This document shows positions 43,601 through 53,340 of a stretch of DNA of 64,000 nt, piece by piece. Every line of letters starts with the position of its first letter. Position 1 is the first letter of the stretch. This DNA comes from Atopsyche davidsoni (Eukaryota > Arthropoda > Insecta > Trichoptera > Hydrobiosidae): positions 7,217,501 to 7,281,500 of the forward strand of contig JAILWY010000010.1 in NCBI GenBank assembly GCA_022113835.1. The letters are read 5' to 3'. The notes beneath the pieces are model-generated. The model was not told the DNA's origin. It ran no database searches and saw only the letters and a list, made by a program, of their open reading frames with translations. Made by a program: the position numbers and the translations under genes.

Positions 43601-46600
43601 AGAAGAAGCCGTTGAGGCATTCACAAATCATGTTTTGGAGATACCGCCTTCCGATTGGAAAAAGTGCTATGAAAACTGGTTTCACCGAATGCAAAAATGC
43701 ATCGATCATCACGGCGAATATTTTGAAAAGCAAAAAAACTATATTCAAATAGTCAATGATTGTTATTTTATTTTATTCCAGATATAGAAACGATGAAAAA
43801 AAAACATTAATATTAGAGATTTCTCTATTTACTTATTGTAAAGAGAAATAGAATGATCATAAATGTATTCACTTATTAATTAAATAAAGAATGAGATATA
43901 CAAAAGGAATTTTCGTTTTTCTTTTATCACAAAGGCATACCTACCCTTATACCTTGAATAACCAAAAGGCCGTCATGCGTGCCCCTTACATCAATACCCC
44001 AAGGTGGCTAGGAGATCAAAGAGAAAATTAATGGGTCTTAGTCGAACACACCTGGCAATCAATCTCCTCGCTTATTATGTCTAACAATCATATCGCAGCC
44101 CCAGTGACAGACTTCGTGAGCGTTCATTAAACCATTGAAGACAAACTATACGTCTAATCAATATAATCGTTTGTAAGTCATACGATCACTATAAATACGA
44201 CACGTTATTAGAAATATATCGAACAATATAATATCGTCGGAATTTTCAAAACTAAATTAAGTGACCTACATAAATTCATCTTGAAATAGAAGCAAGCCAC
44301 CGATTTATATTGCGTTCAGAAGTCTTTCATTACGTATGTTAAACAAATAATATCCACAAAATAAACCCTCTGATTTATTTCATGGAATATTTTTTTAGTT
44401 TCACACACATGTATTATAGCAATAAAAAAGTGATGATACCTCACATATTTCAAGACATAACTTGAGGGCGATACACCGAGCTCTATTTAAATAAATATAT
44501 AGTTAAATAAAACACAGAATATAATTAATTTCAGAATGTACAGAATTATAATTAATAAAAAATATACTTAATTTCCAACTTGAAAATGAAAGTTTGAAAA
44601 ATCTAAAATTAATTATAATTCAATCTACATGTTTGAAGTCTTGGAGATGGAGTTTTCTGTTTCTAATTTAAAATTTGGTTTACCGAAATTAGAAAAATAA
44701 TCTCAAATTTTAGTTTTTCTATTAGATCAAAGCTTTGAACAATTTAAGTTGGCTCCTTACGGAAAGGTAACACTTCGAGAAGTGATTTTCTCTGGTGTTT
44801 GTTTTTTGTGAAACCGCTATATAAAATAGGGCAAATATAAAATAAGTAAAAAGTAGGCTACAGATAAAACAGACTCAATCTCTTCTAAGTTTCTTTTAAC
44901 TTACCCATTGTGTACTTCTTACCTCTAACTATGAATAATTTAATTGAGATTATTTGAATATTGTTTTTTTTGCTTATAGGCAATGATAACAAAATCATTG
45001 AATTTTTCCAAAACATTTAGAGATTTACACTAAATATTGAGAGAAAGTAATTTATTATTTGAAAAGTTTTCAAAATCAAATAGTAGTTAATTATAAAGAA
45101 CCAAAAATTTCTTTTATACTAAGCATTTCATCAGGCATTTTTTATCTTCTATATATATATATATATATATATAACACAAAAGATGTTTGTGTGTCCGTCA
45201 TAGGCTTTGAAACCGTACAACCGATGTGCCCCAAACCGGTTTCATTTGAAAGGCAATAATACGAAGAATCTTTGTGACTATTAAAACAATTAAATACATT
45301 CGGTCTATTAATTAAGTCAATTTTCAACATTTTCCATACAAAAATTTTCAACATTTGTAAAGTCCATATCCTCGCAAAAATTTTTAAAAAAGAACATTGT
45401 GAAGATCGCGCATAAAACCAAATCACTTTCTGTCATTCACAACAGAGAGTTTTATCATAGAGAGTTTGTCTGTTTTTATATGGGAAAAAAAATATTAAAC
45501 AAAAATATACGTATTACAAGTTTCATCTATGGATTATTATGCATATCGCATTATGATAAGAGCCTAACAATCCAATCACATTTTAAAATGCCGTGAAGTG
45601 TTTCATCAGTTCAGGAGCACAGCTACAATAATTTTGCGATAACATTGCTGTATTATGAAGTTCCAAAATAGAGTCAATTATCCATTAGAGATTTTTAACT
45701 CTTTGGAACCATCTGGAATGCCACCACATATCATAACTTTAAAAGTTGGTTCACCATAGATGCTCATTCGCAACTTAGATCCATCTAAATTGTGCAACGG
45801 AACAAGACTTGCTGTTAAAAAACTATCGCCACGTAGTTACTCGAAGCCACAATCAAAATCAAAGCCGAAAAATCTTTGTTTACACACCTACCGAAAAAAC
45901 TCAATATATTGATTATCCGCTAGCATTAAGATAAAAAAGGTAATAAAAAACAAAATTTCCTTTTTTCGAACAAATAAAATAAATGTATTTATTTTTTTAG
46001 CGTAGTAGAACACGCCGGGTATCCGCTAGTATATTATATTTATTTAAATTTACAAACATTAAATAATTTTTTTTAATCGTTCATATCGTTTAAAATTTGA
46101 CACTGCGTTCTCTTAATTACTTTTTTGATAAACATTAACCATTTGAAATAAATAAAAGGAAACCATTTTTTAGAAAAAAAAAGATTATATTCACTTAAAA
46201 AATATCTTCAATCGATATCTGACAGCCAATTTTCAAATTTGTGTCCAAATTCAATATAAATAAAATGATACGGTATCGTCAAGCCTCAGTCTTCATCCAT
46301 CATCTGCTTGAATTCGTTCTTGGTATAATAAAAACATGGCCTCAAAATATAACATGAAATATGTCTGACATACTTTATAAAGATTGCTTAGTTTGCCAAT
46401 CTTCTCTGTATAAAATTGATCGATCTAAGACGAGGCATTCGTTGGAAGTTATTTATATAATTATTTACGAAAATGATGAAAAAGTTCAGATCCAAGCTAA
46501 CGAGCCGGATAAAATAAAGCTTATAAAAATAAAGTGAAGATGGATTTAAGAAGGTAATTTAAGGTTATAAACCGCCTTATGTATGGGTACTCATGAAATT

Positions 46601-49600
46601 TTAAACTGCTCGGTAGATGAGAAAAGTATAACTAAAAGAGGGCTCACGGATAGGGTAGGCTTCATTCATCAGTAGATTATTGTAAAAAAAGATATCAGCT
46701 GCTTTTTATCCGTCGCTTGATATGATTTTTTCCACAGTGATACAATCAAATTGGTTAAATATAATAAGAAAAAATGAACAAAGAAAAACGCACGCAATGT
46801 ACCGCATCCCGTTCATATTTTCATTCTAAAATAGCTTTTACTTTGTACAAACTTTTCTTAACCAGTTTAATTTTCTAACAGAAGGTTATATTATTTTATT
46901 CTAATTTTTCTATGATTTGCGTTTGGTTGTAACCGTTTGAATATAGTTTAAATATATAGCTGAAATTTTTAATATGGCTTCCTTATATATGTTTATAAAA
47001 TATGAATGAAACCCAGTTTTTTGAGAGTTTCATATTTTGAATGACTTGAGATTTTTTAATCTTTGAAAATAGTAATTTGATCGTGATGAAAAAAAACTTG
47101 AATGTAATATTATAAGATGTACATATTACCTACAATTAAGCTCTATAGATTATAAGGGATTGTCTTTCGTGTACGGCCTTATTCGGCGGTATTGTAGGCT
47201 AAGTAAGGGCCGTACCGATTGCAGATCGACCGTTACCTTCGTCTACCCTCGCATTAGGTACACATGACAAGCCTGATTTAGGTCTGGACACCTTCCGAAC
47301 GGAAGCTGCCGCTGGCTGGTAAACTACCGTACCCATAGTTCTCGTGCGATGAAACCTGCTGCAGAACACGAATAGAAGGTTTAAACGAAACAACAACTTA
47401 TTTAAATACTAAACATATTTTTATTATTTGTGCTTAAAATAATCTAACATATTTTTAAATGAATATTTAGCTGCATTCCACAGTGAAAGCTGTCAGCTTC
47501 ATAATAAGATGATCTTCGTCAACCTAGTGCTCCCAAATTCTTAAATAGGTTTTTACGAAATCAAATAATTTTTATTCAACATTCAATTAATCCGCATTTT
47601 TCTTCCATTTCTTCATAGTTAAAGCAATGGTCCGTGTCTTTGTTATATTAAATACACATTTAAAATATTAATAAGTCTCAACTTTGTAAAAATCTAGAAG
47701 ACTTGTGAGTCACATATTTATCTAGCAAAAAATAGGTATATGGGTGCATATAACGATTCGAGTTCTATTCAGTCATAGCGGCACTTTAACTCAATTGGTT
47801 AATTTTAACTAATATTTGAAACTTAAGCAATAGTTATACTGATACACGACCTAGGGAAAATCTAAATTGAATTATCACTAATCCTTCATAAACAGCCAGA
47901 GTGTGAAAATGGTATCATTTAAACAGTGTTGTATGTAAGGTGGACGATAGTAATCGATGGCAGCGTTTAAAATTTGCCTTGAAAGTGAGTGAGAACGGTT
48001 GACCGTGGAGGTGGTTTTAAATCAACAAATTGTTTAAACCAGTGCAAAATTTATGAAAAATTAAATAAATCCCTGAAATGTAATTATCATCATTTGCAAA
48101 TTATTTTTCATTCATCTCGCTGAAGTCTTTTATTTCTAGTAGGCATTGATAATTTCGGGATTGTAATCTGCCTCCTTCGTATAAAATTAATTTTTGAAGA
48201 TAGGAAATTGAATAACCTTTATTAAAGGTAAATCCTATTAAGCCGTATTTCATTATAAGATGTTCCCAAAGAGAGTTCTGTGCGTACTTCAGTTCGTGCA
48301 GAAAAAAATTTCATCATTAAAAAAGCTTTACTAAAATATGGTAAAATTTTATCTGGAATATTTTTTACGACTAAATAAATATGAATATTTATAAAATGTC
48401 AAAGTATATATTTTTATACACTTTTCCGGCTATAGTGTACGTTCACGATACAACAAAATGATATTCTTCAAAAACATCCACTCGAACATTATTAGCACTC
48501 GTTATTAGCACATGATTTTTAGGCGTTAAAAACAGACATAAAATTATGTTACAGCTGATAGCCTAACACATTTATAAACAATATACGTCAATTAAACTTG
48601 ATAAATAAAAAATGAAGATATGCAAGATAGCTTTATATGGAAAAAATCTGACTTATATATTGATTAACAGAAGTCCTCTAAAACCTTTCACTTCCATTTA
48701 TAATATTTTATATTTATAGTAAATAGAAATAAACAGTTGGTTTTGTTTGATATTCGTAAAGTTATGTAATAGTAAACCTTAAAAAGGAAATAACTACCAA
48801 GTATTGCAACCAATCCGATACTAAATCGCAAACGACATAAGAAAAATGGTCCAACTGGAAATATTTATATGGCTGCAAAGTCCCTTCTTAACTGTCAATA
48901 ACAACAAGGCATATTCTTGAATTCAATAATGCTCCGATGAAAATCTCATAAAAGTTTTTGCACACATGTGCCGTGGGATACAGTTATTATATGACTGCCA
49001 TATTTGTATTCCGCCAAGTTGAACAAATGATCCAATCGAATACAAATAACTATGTTTGGAAGTTTCCAGAATAACATTTCAATCGATATTTTTGCTTCGC
49101 AGTGAGCATCTGGTGCAAAAATAATTCAACAAGAAGCTTCTAAAACAATTCAAGAAAACTCCTAAACATTCTTTAAAGTGTGATAATATTACTGCTTAAA
49201 ATTTTAAGCATTTTGTTAGAAGGAAGCGACGCGTACTTTTCTCTGTTCAGAAGAAACTAAAGGATGGAATAACATTACAAGTTTGATATAAATGTGGCGA
49301 AAAAAAGGCAATCTTCGATTGTCAACATTGTAAAACACTCAATTGGTATTATTATAAAAAAATTATTTTTATAATAATACCAACTCACATGATATGATTG
49401 CTAATATGGAAAATCTGTAAGAACTTCAAGGCCCTACGTTCTAAAAATGTGATAAAATTGTTGTTCAGAACTTTACCTCCGTGTTAAACCGCTTGACAAC
49501 GAAAAGGGAGCAATAAAATAATGATAATATTGTAAATTTATCATGTGAAATGGCGAAAGAGGAAATGTTTTACGAGATCTATAATTCACTCATTCGGTCA

Positions 49601-52600
49601 CAGAAATGTCCTGGTTGTAGATCTTGCATATTTTGCGCTGTTTTCCCCTTAAAAGCAGAACTTTCTTTATTACAGGGGAAGTATTGAAATATTGTTGCTT
49701 GCTTCAAAACTTTTCTTCCATAACAAGCAGAAAAGTTTTTTTGTGTATTAGACAGTAAAGTTTGTCATAAATTACAACTTACCCCCCTTTCGTTCGGCAA
49801 ATAAATTCAAGTGTCCTTTTGAAAGGCCTATTGAAATATAAAACCGCAGTGCAATCCCTTTCAAAATCTCAAGTATTAAATTCGACGAATATTATTATTT
49901 TAAAATTTAATAATAGTCTCAAAATTGGAGTTCGCAACTGCTTTCAAAAAATTCATAAGAATATACCACATATATTCATGAGATCGATCACTGCTGTAAA
50001 ATGATGCAAACGATTAGGATTTTCAGCTATTTGTCTAATATTTTCTTATTTGGCCAAACTTAAGTTTTTGTGCATACCACGTTTAATTTATGTCAGAAGT
50101 TGTAAGTTAGAAGTTTTATGACCTTTGTACCGTATTCAATCTGTATAATCGATCAAACCAGAACGACTTTGCTCAGTAACAACCAATAAACAACGATTTT
50201 TTCAACCTTCGATGATTATAAAGTAAAGTTTTTATTTTATTTTTCTGTAGTTTATTTAAATAATCTTTTTTTAAATTCTAAATGTGTAATGATAAATTCA
50301 TCAGCGCTTGTAAATTTTCAAATGACGAAATTCTTCAGATGAGACTATAAACCCACCCCGAGGGGCAGGAAAACCGCAAATTGAAGTATGTGTCATATTC
50401 GCGAGGGAAAATGGAAATAAACCTACCCTGATCACGTATTGAAATATCAGCGCTTTGTTAATCCTTGCAAATTAAATTAAATTTAACTATTTAACAAGAA
50501 AGGAGCGAAACGTTCTTTGGTCTTGTTGTGTTCTGGGAATTGTTCCAATTTATTTTAGGTTCTTATTTCGCGTGGAAATTCCAAGAATATAAGACATAAG
50601 AACGAGTAGCATTGTGACTAAGACTAAAATTGACTGTGGCTTTCAACACCTATCAGCTTATGTAAACTGGTACATAAAATACGCACAAGAAAATTTTATT
50701 TCTAGAGCTTAATTATACATACTATTAAACTCACTATAAATGTGAGACGTCTAAAGCCAAGTTGAATTGCTATTATTAATTTACACGTTCTTGCGTTTAA
50801 TACTTAATTCGATCTGTTACTAAAGTCAATTAGCGTAGAAATGTTTGTAGAACTTAATAAACTGTCTGCCGCCTAAATAAGGAGATGGTCGTGGTACATC
50901 AAATATCCAAAGCTTTACTGGAGTATATAGCTCTCAATATTTTATTATTCTAATTATCATAAATATCAAGTTTAGCACATCGTATTTTATGTGGCCAGTA
51001 TTTCCATAAGGCCTCACTTTTACGATAGAAACTGGAACCAGGTGGATAGCATTAGATAATGATCCACTAAGCTAAGTGTGTTCTAAAGTTTTGACAGAGT
51101 ACGGATAAAGGGAGCATATGTTAAGAGCTTTTATCGATGTTAGGGGTGAAGAAGCCAGTTACGCAATTCTTGTACAGCTTTAAATGTAGTAAATCAACAT
51201 TGAAGCTTTAATGTTGTTAAGAATAACACCAGCGTTTGAAATATTCAAATTAAAGTTACAAAACATATTTTTAGAAATTATTATACGGCCATGATTTTAT
51301 ATTGGTACTTTGCTAGCACCTAAAAAAATAAATTTAATACCAAGCTTTTTATAACTTAAAATGAAAAGTTATTTCACACATAATAGTAAAATATCGAGGA
51401 TATCTTTAAACTAATTAAAATACAAATGATAGAATCATTGTTCAATCTGAAACTCTTAGTTGGATTGTAGATTTATTGCAGGGAGTTAATACCCTTTTAT
51501 TTATTAAGAATCGAGTCTTAGCTCGAACGAGCGGGGCTGATCCACCACCACTTTCCTTAAGAAGCCGACGAGAGAGTAGCAGGATTTTCTTCCTCTTGTC
51601 TGTATGACATTGTATTTTATTTATTACAAATAAAACGAGGAAAATGCTAAATCGATGTCTCTCTTTGATCATATGATGAAAATAGTATGATTTCGTGTCG
51701 TTTATTTTATCTGAATTATTTAATACGAATCATTCAAAATCATGCAAGTAGTTAACACATTAATGACGATGTTTATCATAATATTTTATTTAATAAAAAC
51801 TTTGGCAGTAAATTTTTCGTAACGAAAGATAAAAAATGTATAAAATTTAATTTAATTTATTTTTATGCTAAACTACGATTTTTTAAACCTCCCACTATTT
51901 TTTTAACTATTTAATAAATATAAATTAAAAAGCCACGCTATCGCTATGATGCTTTAACAACTTAATAAAAATTCTTACCTCTGTAAGTCAGTCGTTACAA
52001 AAGGTGAAATATATTTTATTTTTTCCCCCTGAACTATAGGCACATTTATCCTCAGACTTTTTTTAAGGGATGGTAAAAAAAAACGTAGACGAGTCGATCA
52101 CGTATCCGGATACGGAAATACAAAATGTACGCCAAAATCCATTTGACTTATCTCTTTTTTTTATCTCTTGTTTTAGTATTTTGTGAAATTTCCGAGCATC
52201 ACAATCACCCTCGTGTATTTCTGATAAAACATACCTTGCAGGTCTAAAATTGATTTTATGAAATTTATTCCTTATTTATGATTAACCTATTATATCCAAT
52301 AATTTATGTAATTTTTATTAATTTAAATGAGAACAAAAACACGCACACTCATATATATATAATTTTTGAAGCAAATTTAAAATATAAAAATACAAAGATA
52401 TTTTCAAATCAATGTTAAATTTGAAATAAATATACATATAATTTTTCGTATTATTTGCATTTTATTATTAACTTATTGTATAAGCACAGTTATAATACAT
52501 GCAGAAACTGTAATTATACATAAATTTATCAAAAATCACTTAAATCAAGATAAAACGGCATATCTACTCCCCACTTTACATATACCACAGTAGAAATACA

Positions 52601-52852
52601 ATATTTAAATTCAAATCAGTTTTAGTGTCTTTCTTCCATAAGCTGTTTTAAATATACATTAACTTATTTCAATTTAAAATTTGCGTTGAAATGAAGCATA
52701 ATTTGTATTGTGATTAATTAAGATAGAGTATAAGTTAATAAAGGTGTTAAAAAACCAGGTACATCAATATACTTACACGTTGTGGCAGTCTGGACCGCGG
52801 TAAACAAGTTACTCGATATTGGCAAAGAAAGTTTATTTTGGCATGCGTCCAT
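926..52852 (-). CDS. Membrane dipeptidase (peptidase family M19), 7 exons, 3' end off window
   Basis: Zinc dipeptidase like vertebrate DPEP1, which hydrolyses dipeptides at the cell surface or in the secretory route. The CDS is join of 926-1102, 2357-2411, 4561-4717, 31498-31630, 34207-34363, 38273-38408 and 52777-52852 on the minus strand, 891 nt or 297 codons, with every phase matching and every intron GT-AG. Residues about 33-52 are a hydrophobic signal or anchor segment. The DGHND motif supplies zinc ligands H72 and D74, GVEGGH the bridging E187, LTHTCNTPW the active-site H214, LIDLSHVS H255 and IFSHSS H276. C131 and C216 match the conserved family disulfide. N259-T-T is a possible glycosylation site. 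The family normally runs about 400 residues, so the C-terminal third, including any GPI-anchor signal, is missing because the gene leaves the window. Family assignment is very secure; enzymatic activity and specificity are inferred. Confidence 0.95.
1103..2356 (-). other. Intron 6 of the dipeptidase gene (1.25 kb)
   Basis: GT-AG intron between exons 6 and 7. Mostly AT-rich, but 1980-2215 is distinctly GC- and CpG-rich and lacks coding signature; it may be a conserved non-coding or regulatory segment. Confidence 0.85.
2357..2411 (-). CDS. Dipeptidase exon 6 (55 nt microexon)
   Basis: Encodes residues 221-238 after completing Trp220. The acceptor is TTTACTATTTGCAG and the donor GTAAGT. The peptide is [18 protein letters not shown], matching the short variable loop that precedes GLSxFG in the family; it is about five residues shorter than human DPEP1 here. 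The phase is exact on both sides, which makes the assignment firm despite its 55 nt length. Confidence 0.95.
2412..4560 (-). other. Intron 5 of the dipeptidase gene (2.1 kb)
   Basis: GT-AG intron between exons 5 and 6. AT-rich; holds one imperfect inverted repeat at 3454-3521. Nothing else recognised. Confidence 0.85.
3454..3521. repeat. Imperfect inverted repeat, possible retroelement remnant
   Basis: Arms at 3454-3479 and 3498-3521 both centre on an AACGTT core flanked by a CACT-CTC block and a GTTCCC block. About 19 of 24 aligned positions pair, with an 18-base loop. The pattern, with its GAAACGTT and GGGAAC words, resembles inverted sequences I associate with Penelope-like retroelement ends. 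No reverse transcriptase is visible nearby, so the element assignment is a guess; the inverted repeat itself is real. Confidence 0.4.
4561..4717 (-). CDS. Dipeptidase exon 5 (bridging Glu and active-site His)
   Basis: Encodes residues 169-219, with split codons Asp168 and Trp220. The acceptor is GAATTGTTGTAG and the donor GTAAGA. It carries [20 protein letters not shown], where E187 matches the zinc-bridging glutamate of M19 enzymes. It then runs to [12 protein letters not shown], where H214 matches the active-site histidine and C216 the second disulfide cysteine. It is separated from exon 4 by a 26.8 kb intron. The exon also shows misleading open frames on both strands, which are shadows of the true frame. 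Confidence 0.97.
13370..13426. other. Imperfect stem-loop
   Basis: The 57-base segment begins CTGAAGGGCC and ends GGCCTTCAG, giving nine pairs with one bulge. An inner GTGTG/CACAC and CTAT/ATAG pairing encloses a 12-base loop. It could be a structured RNA or chance; the stem is short for a microRNA precursor. Confidence 0.3.
14611..14648. repeat. GC-rich 10 bp minisatellite inside a CpG-rich block
   Basis: Three exact copies of GGCGGGGCGC followed by a degenerate fourth (GGCGGGGG). It sits in a CpG-rich block (about 14545-14825) that ends in a poly-C run, in an otherwise AT-rich intron. No coding signature. Confidence 0.9.
14826..15373. repeat. Tandem duplication of about 275 bp
   Basis: Copy 1 (14826-15100) and copy 2 (15104-15373) start GGGCTGTTTT and end in a TTCGTA word. 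They are nearly identical, differing by the length of the first T run and a few substitutions (for example ATTCG versus ATTCA). High identity suggests a recent duplication. The first copy abuts the CpG-rich block. Confidence 0.92.
18479..18502. repeat. Perfect 11 bp inverted repeat, 2-base spacer
   Basis: AATTGATGTCT at 18479-18489 is followed by AG and its exact reverse complement at 18492-18502. Short; could be a binding site or chance. Confidence 0.8.
22126..22149. repeat. (TA)n microsatellite
   Basis: About 11 TA units in AT-rich intron sequence. Confidence 0.85.
25538..25620. repeat. Long (TA)n microsatellite
   Basis: Two TA runs separated by a short CTTT interruption near 25555-25558; the second run is an uninterrupted (TA) of about 30 units. 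Self-complementary, so it could extrude a cruciform and may vary in length between individuals or be mis-sized in assembly. Confidence 0.95.
28297..28342. repeat. Perfect 21 bp hairpin with a 4-base loop
   Basis: The left arm 28297-28317 (starting AATGACAATTACAGCTGAC) is exactly complementary to 28322-28342, with loop CATT. A perfect stem of this length is unlikely by chance here and indicates a recent fold-back duplication or the end of a mobile element. Confidence 0.93.
31498..31630 (-). CDS. Dipeptidase exon 4
   Basis: Encodes residues 124-167 plus the first base of Asp168. The acceptor is TCTTTTGTCAG and the donor GTGAGT. It opens [16 protein letters not shown], the family block FWSxxxPCxxQxKDAV; C131 corresponds to the first cysteine of the conserved disulfide in DPEP1. 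The rest is an amphipathic helical region ([18 protein letters not shown]). It follows exon 3 without any gap relative to family members. Confidence 0.97.
31631..34206 (-). other. Intron 3 of the dipeptidase gene (2.6 kb)
   Basis: GT-AG intron. AT-rich apart from two more complex islands at about 32395-32770 and 33190-33375, which share a CGGTAAYCCGTAATTAA-like word. No coding sequence seen. Confidence 0.85.
34207..34363 (-). CDS. Dipeptidase exon 3 (HxD zinc motif)
   Basis: Encodes residues 72-123 after the split Gly71. The acceptor is TTATTATTCACAG and the donor GTAAGG. It opens with HNDLPW, giving zinc ligands H72 and D74 of the M19 family. It continues through a family-typical stretch ending [16 protein letters not shown], which matches the position of DLxxLRAGxVGxQ in vertebrate DPEP proteins. 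No internal stops or gaps are seen. Confidence 0.97.
34364..38272 (-). other. Intron 2 of the dipeptidase gene (3.9 kb)
   Basis: GT-AG intron between exons 2 and 3. AT-rich; open frames of 61-84 codons lie in it but none resembles a known protein. No repeats of note recognised. Confidence 0.85.
38273..38408 (-). CDS. Dipeptidase exon 2 (signal segment, start of catalytic domain)
   Basis: Encodes residues 27-70 with split codons at both ends. The acceptor is TTTTCTGACAG and the donor GTAAGT. It contains Met32 in a strong context (GCCATGG), followed by a hydrophobic stretch rich in Leu and Ala (residues 33-52) that looks like a secretory signal peptide ending near TAAS. The exon ends VPLIDG, the first half of the LIDGHND zinc motif, split by the intron at the Gly codon. 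If translation starts at Met32, this would be a classical N-terminal signal peptide. Confidence 0.93.
42511..43790 (+). mobile_element. mariner-family DNA transposon, degenerate
   Basis: About 1.28 kb, the normal size for mariner, carrying a broken transposase. A candidate 5' end is the GGCGGCTGCTATTTAAG stretch preceded by TA near 42511, about 170 bases before the transposase ATG. I could not find an inverted copy of this in the 400 bases after the transposase, so the 3' terminal repeat is lost or too diverged. It lies in intron 1, opposite in strand to the host gene. The boundaries are approximate. Confidence 0.85.
42685..43787 (+). pseudogene. mariner transposase pseudogene (D,D34D)
   Basis: Encodes a recognisable mariner transposase from [16 protein letters not shown] to the C-terminal GEYFEKQ block. 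The N-terminal helix-turn-helix region is in one frame to about 42888, where a single-base deletion (or equivalent) moves the homology to the next frame, resuming [20 protein letters not shown]. In-frame stops follow at 43215-43217, where the family has Trp after KQQSTV, and at 43575-43577 after FPTVKNK. The three catalytic aspartates survive: [14 protein letters not shown] and PNDFF, the last two 34 residues apart. The copy cannot make a full transposase. It resembles the mariners of moths and other insects; I assign no subfamily firmly. Confidence 0.95.
45148..46030 (+). mobile_element. Non-autonomous Helitron-like element (putative)
   Basis: Starts TC followed by a (TA)n tract (45150-45172), then a TTTGTGTGTCCGTCATAGGC stretch and an ACCGTACAACCGATGTG core of the kind seen after the TA tract in many arthropod non-autonomous elements. 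It ends GGTATCCGCTAGT at 46030, fitting the CTRRT end of Helitrons, about 880 bp in all. A near copy of the end, TATCCGCTAG, also occurs at 45914-45923. There are no terminal inverted repeats and no Rep/helicase frame. The family call is inference from the end motifs. Confidence 0.45.
49343..49383. repeat. Perfect 18 bp hairpin with a 5-base loop
   Basis: TTGGTATTATTATAAAAA (49343-49360) pairs exactly with 49366-49383 across loop AATTA. AT-rich, so chance is likelier than for the hairpin at 28297. Confidence 0.9.
52777..52852 (-). CDS. Dipeptidase exon 1 (start codon, N-terminal extension)
   Basis: Encodes residues 1-25 plus the first base of codon 26. The ATG (A at 52852) is the first in frame after an upstream in-frame TAA, and the exon ends in a strong donor GTAAGT at 52776-52771. 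It joins in phase to the next exon (T plus TG gives Leu). The peptide begins [10 protein letters not shown] and is polar; it precedes the hydrophobic segment encoded in exon 2. I do not recognise homology in these 25 residues, so the exon rests on the open frame, the donor and the phase match. It could instead be 5' UTR, with translation starting at the Met in exon 2. Confidence 0.65.
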
Positions 52853-53340
52853 AGCTCTCTTTTTTGTCTTCAATAAAACACTTTACCGATCTCAAATCAA
52901 AAAGTAAAAAATAACACCACACACGAACAAGAGCGATGCCAAAGGCAGCGACAAATAGTTAAGAAACAATACTGAATTTATCACATACGAATCGGAACCG
53001 CCTGCTCCGCGGGTCGGGGTGAATCACACGACGGGTGAAATTAATTTATTTGAAAATTTAAAACTGAAATGGGTACAATCAACCACCGGTTGCTTAGGGG
53101 TCGCGTATAGCGCAAAGGGCGCTGCGGAGCTGAACGACGCGTCCTTCCCTTGGCGAGGTCTGCTGCCGTCTGAGTCCGGAGGGGTCCCACCGCCCCAGCC
53201 TCCAGGCCCGCAACCCCCGCGCCATTACCCCCTCGTGCCTGTTGGCGCTATAAAGCTTTGTAAGTTGGTATAATGTTTTTCCTATAAAGAGATAACCGTG
53301 AAATCTAGGATTGGGAGACGAGCCCGGCCGACAGGAGCTG
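52853..53340 (-). promoter_or_regulatory. Probable promoter and 5' UTR of the dipeptidase gene
   Basis: Directly upstream of exon 1 the sequence changes from AT-rich to a CpG-rich block (about 52970-53340), unlike most of the surrounding tens of kilobases. On the minus strand an arthropod-like initiator TCAGT occurs at 52975-52971, about 120 bases before the ATG, with a TATA-poor context. The position and composition suggest a promoter; the actual start site cannot be seen. The plus strand shows an open frame over 53019-53273, but it has no recognisable homology and is probably a by-product of the GC-rich composition. Confidence 0.45.

Larger units (their letters stand above)
38409..52776 (-). 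other. Intron 1 of the dipeptidase gene (14.4 kb)
   Basis: Lies between exon 1 and the signal-peptide exon. It holds the mariner remnant and the Helitron-like element, a hairpin at 49343-49383, and islands of moderate GC at 38660-39330, 41480-41680, 43930-44130 and 47190-47400. None of these islands shows a convincing reading frame. Confidence 0.7.

Noticed and set aside
46286..46325. Minus-strand fragment reading [11 protein letters not shown] then stop, like the end of a protein
   Set aside because: Only about 12 codons, with no homologous sequence before it and a weak acceptor; insufficient to call an exon or processed pseudogene.
47199..47396. GC-elevated minus-strand open frame of 65 codons
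   Set aside because: No recognisable domain; looks like a fragment of a repeat or non-coding sequence.
53019..53273. Plus-strand frame with a proline-rich tail next to the promoter
   Set aside because: Starts at a poor site and its proline-rich tail is explained by CpG-rich composition.
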